A DNA stretch of 64,000 nucleotides from the NCBI GenBank assembly GCA_937982425.1, contig CALJLT010000009.1:7547-71546 (forward strand), in the 5' to 3' direction. A program made the translations under genes and the position numbers. Under the pieces are notes generated by a model. That model saw only the letters and a program-made list of their open reading frames with translations, had not been told where the DNA came from and searched no databases. Shown here piece after piece: positions 34,648-41,850 of the stretch. The stretch's first letter is position 1. Each line of letters begins with the position of its first letter. Source of the DNA: an uncultured archaeon. GTDB lineage: Archaea; Nanobdellota; Nanobdellia; Pacearchaeales; GW2011-AR1.

Positions 34648-35474
34648 AATAAACTAAATTTTTTATAAATAAATATAATCAAAAGCAAAAAACTTATCAG
34701 AAAAACTGGAGCAAATTGAACTCCATACCTAATTCTCACAAATTTCTTTTTTTTCAAGAGGGCTATATCTTTTTTTTGCAATCCATCCCAATTCGCTTTA
34801 ATAACTTTATTCCCTACTTTAACATCCTCATATAACCAATCTCCTAAGGATAATTTATTTGTTGGAACTCTTTTAACCATACAAGATTCGTCCACGGATT
34901 TAGCATATAAAAAAAGATAAGGTAAAAGAAAAGATAAAACCCCCAAATAAAAAAATTGCTCAAAATAAAAACCAAAAATTAAAAAAACACAAGCTAAAAT
35001 AAGGCCAAGAAAAATAATCTTTTTAGATTTAGAAAATTGGTTTTTAAATTCTTTCTTTAATTTTTTCCAATTTTTTAAACCAATATAAAAACTAGCAAAA
35101 AGGCCATAAATTGCTCCTATGATTAGAAAGATCAAAATAAATAAGATAAATAAATTTAGGTTTGAAAAAAAGTCGGAATAAACAGGAAGAATTGCCCCTA
35201 AAGCAAACATTAAACTGGCATCTCCTCCTGCAAACATTTTACCATAATAAAAAAGCTGGCTTAATCCAAAAAAAATTAAAAGTCCGATTAATCCTTGATA
35301 AAAAAGATAAAAGTTTTCTGCTTCAAATAACCCGTAAAAAAACCTAAAACCAAGCGCAAAAATAATTAAACTAAAATTTAACCAATTAGCTATTTCACTT
35401 GTCCTAATATCCTGTATTGTCGCAAAAAGTATCCATAAAAAACCTAATGCTAATAAAAAATAAATCTCTATCAT
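34644..35474 (-). CDS. Prepilin/preflagellin peptidase (A24 family)
   Basis: A membrane aspartic peptidase that cleaves class III signals of pilins and archaellins. The 276-residue protein has about eight hydrophobic segments. The first catalytic Asp is in IQDIRTSEIANWLN (near residue 22), and the GxGD-type motif appears as FAGGDASLMFALG (near 85). It neighbours many small proteins with class III signals, its likely substrates, and the pilus platform and ATPase. A TATA (AATTATAAAC, about 35494-35503) is ~25 nt upstream of the ATG. Confidence 0.9.
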   Translation of the reverse strand: MIEIYFLLALGFLWILFATIQDIRTSEIANWLNFSLIIFALGFRFFYGLFEAENFYLFYQGLIGLLIFFGLSQLFYYGKMFAGGDASLMFALGAILPVYSDFFSNLNLFILFILIFLIIGAIYGLFASFYIGLKNWKKLKKEFKNQFSKSKKIIFLGLILACVFLIFGFYFEQFFYLGVLSFLLPYLFLYAKSVDESCMVKRVPTNKLSLGDWLYEDVKVGNKVIKANWDGLQKKDIALLKKKKFVRIRYGVQFAPVFLISFLLLIIFIYKKFSLF

Positions 35475-35504
35475 TTTAATGGAAAGAAAAAAGAGTTTAT
35501 AATT

Positions 35505-35636
35505 TTAATTTCTTTTATTATTTAAAGAAATTTTTGAACTTCTTTCTCTCCCGCCACTTTTATAAGGATGTTTTTTCTTTTCCTTTTTCTTAAATTTTCC
35601 TTTATTCCTCTTATCAGAAAAAGCATAATCATTCAT
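35505..35636 (-). CDS. Very small basic protein
   Basis: A 43-residue frame, MNDYAFSDKRNKGKFKKKEK at the start and NKRN at the end, with over a third Lys/Arg and no membrane segment. It starts 1 nt after the stop of the pilin-like gene 35638-36081, so it is placed as if cotranslated. It could bind nucleic acid or act with the pilus locus. Because it is short and composition-biased, confidence is modest. Confidence 0.45.
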   Translation of the reverse strand: MNDYAFSDKRNKGKFKKKEKKKHPYKSGGRERSSKISLNNKRN

Positions 35637-35637
35637 T

Positions 35638-36081
35638 TTATTTCAAATCGATAAAACAAGCACTTTCGGAAGATAAAGAACTAACATCATAAGTTCCAGA
35701 AGATAATTCAGGGTTTCCAGGAATCTTATTTATCAATATAGACCCACATTCCAGATTACATTCGATATTACATTCTTTGATTCCGTATTTAGAAAATTCA
35801 TTAACTGAAGCGAAAACAGCACAAGAGGATTCTATTTTATTCTTATTTTCATCTTTTAAGATTCTTTGAGAAGAACAATAATCATATTTACTTTGAGTTA
35901 AACATGCAGATTCACACGCTTGAACGATTTGATCCACATTAGATTTTGGAGCAAAAACCCCAAATCTCTCCCAACCCATCATAAATCCCAAAGCAAGAAC
36001 AACCAAAACAATCAACCCTAAAATTAAAAGAATAATAGTGCTGGTACTCATTCCTTGAGCCTTTTTATTATTAAAAATCAT
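35638..36081 (-). CDS. Pilin-like protein with class III signal, Cys-rich
   Basis: A 147-residue protein: NKKA-QGMSTSTIILLILGL gives the class III signal and one TM helix (about 12-32), followed by an extracellular domain with about eight Cys (CESACL, YDYCSS, ECNIECNLECG), likely disulfide-bonded. It has its own TATA (GTTTTATAAAG, about 36118-36128) and a GAGGTAA ribosome site (36084-36090), so it is expressed apart from the operon upstream and may be a more abundant subunit. Confidence 0.75.
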   Translation of the reverse strand: MIFNNKKAQGMSTSTIILLILGLIVLVVLALGFMMGWERFGVFAPKSNVDQIVQACESACLTQSKYDYCSSQRILKDENKNKIESSCAVFASVNEFSKYGIKECNIECNLECGSILINKIPGNPELSSGTYDVSSLSSESACFIDLK

Positions 36082-36132
36082 TTTTACCTCTTAATATGAA
36101 AAATAAACGTTAAAATACTTTATAAAACTTAC

Positions 36133-36465
36133 TTAAGAAGGAATTGAATACTTGACTGAAAATAAAAACTGAGTTTTTCTTCCTTCAAGAGTAATCTTCT
36201 TCTTTGTTTTCTCTAAATAAAAAAATTCCTCTCCTTTAGAATTTATTATATTAAGATAAGAGGGAATTTTCATTCCTTCATTAGAATAGAATCTATATGC
36301 ATCAACTTCTGCATTTAATTGATTCATAATTTCAACTCCAACAAAAGAATTATTTACTTTTACATCTGAAAATAAAAAGACGACGATGGCAAAGGCACAT
36401 AGCAAAAAAGTACCTATAATTAAAAGAGTAACGGACAAATCTCCTCTTTTATTTTTAAAAATCAT
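36133..36465 (-). CDS. Pilin-like protein with class III signal
   Basis: A 110-residue protein with NKRG-DLSVTLLIIG, one TM helix (about 10-30), then a ~75-residue external domain (VGVEIMNQLNAEVDAYRF). Its start overlaps the previous gene end (ATGA). It is the last gene of the small-pilin operon. Confidence 0.7.
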   Translation of the reverse strand: MIFKNKRGDLSVTLLIIGTFLLCAFAIVVFLFSDVKVNNSFVGVEIMNQLNAEVDAYRFYSNEGMKIPSYLNIINSKGEEFFYLEKTKKKITLEGRKTQFLFSVKYSIPS

Positions 36466-36854
36466 TTAAAAAAACCCTCCATTTCCAATTTTACTTCTTC
36501 GTAATTTGTCCTAAATTTTCCTTTAGAATTTAATTCTTTTAAATAATTCTCTAAGAATAATTTTTCTTGTAAATTAGAAATTTTAAAGTATGTGTAAAGG
36601 GACTTTCTTAGAAATGAATCTTCTATTCTCAAATTAGAAGTAAATTCTACCTCTCTTTCATCAAAAGGCAGCCTTTCAATTTCTTTATTGGAAGAAACAC
36701 TCTTTTTTATATCTAAAGAAATCGTCCTTGCCTTACCTAAACTAGAAGCGACAAAAATAAAAAAAACTAAAATTGCAATAATGATAATTGTTGCAATTAT
36801 CCAAGTAACTCCTTCACCTACTTGTCCCTTCCTATTTAAGATTTTCTTTTGCAT
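36462..36854 (-). CDS. Pilin-like protein with class III signal
   Basis: A 130-residue protein starting MQKKILNRKG-QVGEG, with a TM helix at about 17-38 and an acidic-basic external region. The Glu four residues after the cleavage site resembles the conserved Glu of type IV pilins. It overlaps its upstream neighbour by 23 bp and its downstream neighbour by 4 bp, so translational coupling is likely. Confidence 0.72.
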   Translation of the reverse strand: MQKKILNRKGQVGEGVTWIIATIIIIAILVFFIFVASSLGKARTISLDIKKSVSSNKEIERLPFDEREVEFTSNLRIEDSFLRKSLYTYFKISNLQEKLFLENYLKELNSKGKFRTNYEEVKLEMEGFFK

Positions 36855-37356
36855 TTCTTACCCCCGTTATTATTTCAACCAAAAAATATTTTGAACCAGA
36901 AGATTTGGCTAAAAATTCATTAGTTGAACATTTAGCAAATTTCTTGAACCCATCATCTGAAAAACAATCTTGTTTTAAATTTAAATTTCCCTCTTCAATT
37001 TCAAAAACTAAGTTAGTTTTATTTAAATCTGAATAAAATTTTATTTGAATATAATATTCTTCATCATCCGATTGGCCTTTTATTGGAAAAAAAAGATTGC
37101 ATCTTGAAAGAAAATTATCTCTAAATTCTGGTTTAAAAACTTCATGTTCGCTTATAAGAAAGGGATTTATTTTACCCCCAAAATAAATGCAATCTGCAAC
37201 TTTTCTTGAAAGAATTTGAGATTCAAATTCCCTAACATCATATGGGTTTTTATAAAAATTATTTACCATAAGAACGATTCCTACTGCAATAAGAGTAAGA
37301 ATAAAAAACCAATAAATAGAAATGATTTTATCCCCTGCTTTTTTATTTTTATACAT
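36832..37356 (-). CDS. Pilin-like protein with class III signal
   Basis: A 174-residue protein, NKKA-GDKIISIYWFFIL, with one TM helix (about 11-30) and an external domain carrying several Cys (ADCIYFGG, SRCNLFFP, QDCF, AKCST). The YWFFIL-x-LIAVGIV pattern is unusual in its aromatics. It is encoded 1 nt after the previous gene of the operon. Confidence 0.7.
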   Translation of the reverse strand: MYKNKKAGDKIISIYWFFILTLIAVGIVLMVNNFYKNPYDVREFESQILSRKVADCIYFGGKINPFLISEHEVFKPEFRDNFLSRCNLFFPIKGQSDDEEYYIQIKFYSDLNKTNLVFEIEEGNLNLKQDCFSDDGFKKFAKCSTNEFLAKSSGSKYFLVEIITGVRNAKENLK

Positions 37357-37357
37357 T

Positions 37358-37759
37358 TTAAAATCGAGATATGGTTAGGACATAAATCCCGTTATATCCT
37401 CCTTTTTCTGGATCTGTTTCAGGATATGCGTTAATTTTAACTTTATTAAAAAAAGGATATTCATATCCTCCCTTTTCTGAAATCTTAACAAAAACATAAT
37501 TATTTTCAAAATTTAAAATTTTAGAAAAATCTAAATTATTTTTTTCGGAAATCTTCATTGCTTTTTCCATATCTAAACGAATCACCATTCCAGGACTTGC
37601 CGAATCTACAATAAGAGCTATTTGTTTAGAAGTTGTTTCTTCCAATAAAGCGTATCCACTTCCTTGTTTCATCAAAAAAATAATTAAAATTGTTAAAAAC
37701 GCTATATTCAAAATTAAAAAAATTAAATTCTCCATCAGAATCTCCCCTTTCTTTCTCAT
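37358..37759 (-). CDS. Pilin-like protein with class III signal
   Basis: A 133-residue protein, MRKKG-EILMENLIFLILN, with one TM helix at about 9-27, followed by an external domain with KGGYEYPFF and EKGGYNGIYV repeats of a KGGY motif. It belongs to the chain of tightly spaced genes; only 38 nt separate it from the gene upstream. Confidence 0.7.
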   Translation of the reverse strand: MRKKGEILMENLIFLILNIAFLTILIIFLMKQGSGYALLEETTSKQIALIVDSASPGMVIRLDMEKAMKISEKNNLDFSKILNFENNYVFVKISEKGGYEYPFFNKVKINAYPETDPEKGGYNGIYVLTISRF

Positions 37760-37797
37760 AGTAAATCTAATTTTTTTAAATTAATAAAACTTTAGAA

Positions 37798-38691
37798 TTA
37801 AGATTTTGTTTCAACATCTACGCAATTAAGCGCTTTGAATTCTTCTGAATTAGCCTCTACTAAAAAAGGAGGAAGAAAATCGTTTTCAGATTTACCTTCA
37901 ATTAAGGGAATCAAAAGAGAAGATCCGTACCCTGCAGCTCCTCCAGCTACAACTGCAATTTTAACTGCAGCCCAACCAACTGCAAGACCTACTCCCCCTG
38001 TTAAAACTCCCACCACGACTCCTGTTGCGGTAACAAGAGAACCTCCAACTACCCATCCTAAAGTACTCACTTCACTATGGGATCCCATCATGATAAAATA
38101 AATTTCTTCTAAATCAATCTCTTTATTTTCTTGCTTAGAAAAATCTTCAAAATCAAAATCTTCAAATAGATATTCCGCATAAGTATAATCTTTATCGGAA
38201 ATTTTTGTTTTGGCCATGTATTGATAAAATTCGTTTCTATCAATTTTTCCTTCCGGAAAAATTTCTTTCTTCAAGGAATTATCAAAACCAATTTGATAAC
38301 AAATAGAACAATGAAGTCTTGGTTTATATTCCTTAGATAAATAGTTTAATTTTCCTTCGCCAAACATCCACCAACAAGTTGCAGAATATTCTGAAAGCGC
38401 ACGATAAACATCTTCTTTGGATTTGACTTTTTCTTTAGTTGGAGAGGTCATCTTTTCACAAGTATTATCTGCTGTTAAACAAACATACTCTCTCTTACAA
38501 TCAAGAGGTATATCTACAGGAGAATTTGCTCTCATTACAACAGAATTATAACAAATATTCTCTTGATTTTTTGAGCCAAAATTTACCCTTAAAAGAAAAA
38601 ACAAAATAACTGCAAAACTGAAAATAACAAGAATCAAAATAATTATTTGTTCATTAGTCATTTCTCCTCTATTATTTTTAAAAATATTCAT
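37798..38691 (-). CDS. Large pilin-operon protein with N-terminal class III signal and Gly/Ala-rich hydrophobic region
   Basis: A 297-residue protein. NNRG-EMTNEQIIILILVIF gives a class III signal with Glu after the cleavage site and a TM helix (about 13-36). The external domain has at least seven Cys, including CWW and HCSIC. Near residues ~215-265 a long Gly/Ala/Val-rich hydrophobic segment (TATGVVVGVLTGGVGLAVGW) suggests a second membrane-inserting hairpin, unusual for a pilin. Its ATG overlaps the stop of the 31-residue gene upstream. Confidence 0.72.
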   Translation of the reverse strand: MNIFKNNRGEMTNEQIIILILVIFSFAVILFFLLRVNFGSKNQENICYNSVVMRANSPVDIPLDCKREYVCLTADNTCEKMTSPTKEKVKSKEDVYRALSEYSATCWWMFGEGKLNYLSKEYKPRLHCSICYQIGFDNSLKKEIFPEGKIDRNEFYQYMAKTKISDKDYTYAEYLFEDFDFEDFSKQENKEIDLEEIYFIMMGSHSEVSTLGWVVGGSLVTATGVVVGVLTGGVGLAVGWAAVKIAVVAGGAAGYGSSLLIPLIEGKSENDFLPPFLVEANSEEFKALNCVDVETKS

Positions 38692-38783
38692 ATTGCCCCC
38701 AAATTATTTAATAAACTATAAACTGCGTATAATGCAATTAAAAATAAAACAACATATATAATCTTTTTTATCAATTCTTCCAT
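38688..38783 (-). CDS. Single-TM micropeptide in the pilus operon
   Basis: A 31-residue frame: MEELIKK followed by a 20-residue hydrophobic helix and a short NNLGAI tail. The stop overlaps the next ATG (ATGA), and it begins 2 nt after the stop of 38786-39283. The tight coupling on both sides supports a real gene rather than chance. Function unknown; likely a small membrane subunit. Confidence 0.6.
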   Translation of the reverse strand: MEELIKKIIYVVLFLIALYAVYSLLNNLGAI

Positions 38784-38785
38784 CT

Positions 38786-39283
38786 TTAAATTTCTGAAAT
38801 GCTAATCCATTTCCCCTCCGTCTCTTCAATTAAAATATTTGTTAGCCCTTTTTTTGATTTTTTAAAAAGAATATCTTCAAACTCTTTTATTTTTCCTAAA
38901 CCAGAACAAGTCCCTTTGCTATCGCAAGATTTAAGTTGTCTATCTGGATACAAACCTCCGTAAGTGCTAACCCCTTTACAAATGCAAACACAATCTTCTC
39001 CCAGACAAGAATTTGGTTGTTTTTCTTGGGAAGAGAAATACATTAAATACCAGTCAGAAGGATTTAAGGCTAAAACTTGTTCTGAAGAAGACTCAGAATC
39101 TCCCCTTAACCTATTTACAACCTCGCTTATTTTTTCAAGAGAGGCTTTTGCTTTATCTCTATCCTCTTTATCTGTAACAGAAAAATAAATTGCAACCAAA
39201 AGATAAATTAAAAAACCTATAACGATAGCTGCAAGAATTATTTTCAGAGTTTCTTCGGGAAGCATGGATGATCCTCTTTTCAT
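38786..39283 (-). CDS. Pilin-like protein with short class III signal
   Basis: A 165-residue protein, MKRG-SSMLPEETLKIILAA, with one TM helix (about 13-33), then a coiled-coil-like stretch (DKEDRDKAKASLEKISEVVN) and a Cys-rich region (CLGEDCVCICKG, SCDSKGTC). The Pro-Glu-Glu just after the cleavage site is typical of pilin-like heads. Located in the middle of the small-protein operon. Confidence 0.7.
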   Translation of the reverse strand: MKRGSSMLPEETLKIILAAIVIGFLIYLLVAIYFSVTDKEDRDKAKASLEKISEVVNRLRGDSESSSEQVLALNPSDWYLMYFSSQEKQPNSCLGEDCVCICKGVSTYGGLYPDRQLKSCDSKGTCSGLGKIKEFEDILFKKSKKGLTNILIEETEGKWISISEI

Positions 39284-39444
39284 ATTAAACTCCTAATCAG
39301 ATTCAAAGGTTCTCCGGGGGAAGTTCCTCCAAAGAAAATAAAAATTTTATCCTTAAAAATAAAATAAATTCCTATAATTACAGCTACAACTACAAGAAGC
39401 CCCAAAATTATTTTTATAAGATTAGAAGTTATCAGTTCTGACAT
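39280..39444 (-). CDS. Small single-TM protein in the pilus operon
   Basis: A 54-residue frame, MSELITSNLIKIILGLLVVV, with one TM helix and an external tail containing GGTSPGEP. It lacks an obvious KKG cleavage motif. It overlaps the upstream gene by one base and the downstream gene by four (ATATGA), a strong sign of coupled translation. Confidence 0.6.
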   Translation of the reverse strand: MSELITSNLIKIILGLLVVVAVIIGIYFIFKDKIFIFFGGTSPGEPLNLIRSLI

Positions 39445-39608
39445 TAACTCCACCTAAAGAGCCCTTTAATTTTTTCAATTAAAGAAAACCCCTTATCTTT
39501 TAAAATTATAAAAAATAAAACGATAATAACTAGAACTGCCAAAGAAATTAAAATCCAAGGAAGATATTCACTAACAATCCCTTTTTTATCTTTAAAACCT
39601 CTCTCCAT
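39444..39608 (-). CDS. Small pilin-like protein with class III signal
   Basis: A 54-residue frame, MERGFKDKKG-IVSEYLPW then a hydrophobic helix (about 18-36) and a basic tail ending GLFRWS. The KKG followed by IVSE, with Glu at the position typical of pilins, marks it as a minimal pilin-like subunit. It is probably the first gene of the nine-gene small-protein operon; a TATA-like element lies at about 39625-39637. Confidence 0.62.
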   Translation of the reverse strand: MERGFKDKKGIVSEYLPWILISLAVLVIIVLFFIILKDKGFSLIEKIKGLFRWS

Positions 39609-39647
39609 AAATGAACTAAATAAAACGATTTAATAAAAGTTTTTATT

Positions 39648-41819
39648 TTACATTCCAGACAAAACAACGCTGCTTAAAATAGAAAGGACCAAAGTTGCAA
39701 TTAAAGCCACAACAAAATAAAGTCCAATCCCTGATTTTAAATTTAATCCAGTTTTATTTACTCTTTCTAAAGGATCATTTCCTGAATCTATTGAAACCAA
39801 AGTTGAAGTTAATATAAAAATCATCTGAATTAAATAAATTCCGACGGAAATTTGTAAAAAATAAGGAGGAATCATAGCTTGATAATCAAAAATAGTTAAA
39901 ATAGAATCTAAATTACCTAATCCTGATTCTTCCAGACCTTCTAATCCTCCAACATCTAATTTACCTAAAATATTTGTTATCATTGCTGCAAGTCCAACAA
40001 CCACTCCAGATAATAAAGGAGCTAAAAAGGTCATATTGCTTTTCATATCTGAAACAACTTCAGCAAGCATATCTCTTAATCTTATACTTATTTTATCTAT
40101 ATTTTTAACATATTCCGATATACTCATTAAAGAAATTGCGGCTATCTTTAATCCTTTTTTACTAGATTCTATCAAAACCCTCATTGAAGTAGCAATTAAT
40201 TGAGAAGGATAAAATCTTATTGAACCCCTATTTTTATCAAAAATTGCTTTTTCAACGCTCATCCCCATTTGTTGAATGTTATAATTAACTCTTTTAAAAA
40301 AATCTCCTGTTCTAAGACCTTTATTAGATTCCGCTACTTTTCCAAAAACTAATTCAGGAGGAACCCCATTTCCCAACCTATTTCCTAATTGAAACAATGA
40401 ATTGTTAAATTCTAATTCAAGTTCTTTTGTTTTTTCTCTTTCCAGTATCAGTTCTTTTGTTCTTTCTTTATATGAAATTGAAAAAAACAAGGCCACCGAA
40501 AGAGGAAATAACATTCCCAAAAATAAAGCTCCAACTCCAAAAGGCCCCTTCACTCCTGTTGAACTATCTACAAAACCAAAAAAACTTCCTCCCATAAAAG
40601 AAAGACCTATACTTTCAAAACTAAAATCTCTTTCAATTCCTACAAGTTCCGGAAAACCAGTATATCCAAAAATAAGAGGAAGTAAACTTAATATTAAAAG
40701 AGGAAAAACAAAAATAAACGCTTTTGTATAAACTTTTTTATTTATAAACCGAGGATAAAGAGGATTTCTCTCTAAAAAAGAAGACTCCCCATGACCTCCT
40801 GGACGAAGCATTAAAACCTTATCAGTTAAATAAAAAACCATAAAAGGAATAATCATATTAAACAAAACAAAAACATGAACATAACTAAACATCCCCCCAA
40901 TCATTGCAGAAGCAAGAGGAATTAATGCCAAACCTAAAGTAGGTAAAACAACTCCCAACATATAAACATTAGTTAAAGGACTTCTAACTCCATGACTAAA
41001 TTTAAGCATCTTTTCATAAACTCCATCAAGAACAACTTGAAGGGATTTTTCTAGAGTGGAAATTCTTCTTGATTCTTCTGGCTCAAATAAACTACTCTCT
41101 ATCAAATGAAAAGATTCTATAAACTCATTTGCATACCCTCTCCACTTCTCAAGATAATTGTCTAAACTTTCTTTTATAGTAGAATAGCGCCCAACTTCCA
41201 CATTATAAAAAACTTTTTTAAAATCTAAGGAAAGAGGATATTCTAAATGCTGTGCAGCAAAAGCAATCGCTTTTTCTAAATTAGGAGTGTGTCTCATATA
41301 AACAACTATATAAAGAATTGCAGGAACCATTTGACTTGAAGCTTTTAATCTCCATTTATTAGCGATTCTGGCAGGATACCCTTGCATAAAGTAAAACAAA
41401 AAAATTGAAACCACCAACATCAAAACAAAAAATAAAGTTGGAAAATTTTCTCCAACTAAGAAAAAAGAAATTGAAAGTAAAAGCCCAATAAAAAAAACGC
41501 TCAAAAAACACATAACACTTAATGTGATGGCTTGCCAAGGTTCTATAGAAAGGTGTGCAAAATCCAGATGTTTTTTTATTTCCTCTTCGTCTTTTTTAGA
41601 AGGTCTCAACTTAAATGTTTTTCCAAGAGTATGTGCCCAACGTTCATAGGTTGAATATTCTACAGAAATCTCTCCTTTAAATTTTTCATAAGATTGGCTA
41701 TATTGTTTATCCTCTTTTGAAGATTCTATTTGGCTTTCTATTTTTGCTCCATATTTCTTAAGAATCTCATCTACACTTGGTTTTTTTTGGGGCATTTTAT
41801 CACTTCTTTTATATAACAA
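39648..41819 (-). CDS. Type IV pilus/T2SS platform protein (TadC/FlaJ-like)
   Basis: The membrane platform on which the assembly ATPase works. The 723-residue protein has a cytosolic N-terminus, then two T2SSF-like cytosolic helical domains separated by hydrophobic clusters: TM groups at about 95-150, 285-400, 430-450 and 590-720. Typical segments are YMRHTPNLEKAIAFAAQHLE and FGKVAESNKGLRTGDFFKRV. This length and order match archaeal FlaJ/TadC-type double-domain proteins. A start at MPQKKPS (41795) is also possible. It follows the ATPase gene in the same direction. Confidence 0.9.
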   Translation of the reverse strand: MLYKRSDKMPQKKPSVDEILKKYGAKIESQIESSKEDKQYSQSYEKFKGEISVEYSTYERWAHTLGKTFKLRPSKKDEEEIKKHLDFAHLSIEPWQAITLSVMCFLSVFFIGLLLSISFFLVGENFPTLFFVLMLVVSIFLFYFMQGYPARIANKWRLKASSQMVPAILYIVVYMRHTPNLEKAIAFAAQHLEYPLSLDFKKVFYNVEVGRYSTIKESLDNYLEKWRGYANEFIESFHLIESSLFEPEESRRISTLEKSLQVVLDGVYEKMLKFSHGVRSPLTNVYMLGVVLPTLGLALIPLASAMIGGMFSYVHVFVLFNMIIPFMVFYLTDKVLMLRPGGHGESSFLERNPLYPRFINKKVYTKAFIFVFPLLILSLLPLIFGYTGFPELVGIERDFSFESIGLSFMGGSFFGFVDSSTGVKGPFGVGALFLGMLFPLSVALFFSISYKERTKELILEREKTKELELEFNNSLFQLGNRLGNGVPPELVFGKVAESNKGLRTGDFFKRVNYNIQQMGMSVEKAIFDKNRGSIRFYPSQLIATSMRVLIESSKKGLKIAAISLMSISEYVKNIDKISIRLRDMLAEVVSDMKSNMTFLAPLLSGVVVGLAAMITNILGKLDVGGLEGLEESGLGNLDSILTIFDYQAMIPPYFLQISVGIYLIQMIFILTSTLVSIDSGNDPLERVNKTGLNLKSGIGLYFVVALIATLVLSILSSVVLSGM

Positions 41820-41850
41820 TTAAAAAAAAATAATTAATAAATGTTTAGAA

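Noticed and set aside
37835-38101. Plus-strand frame rich in Pro/Thr/Ala inside the pilus operon
   Set aside because: It is the antisense shadow of the Gly/Ala/Val-rich region of the 37798-38691 protein; no independent start signal.
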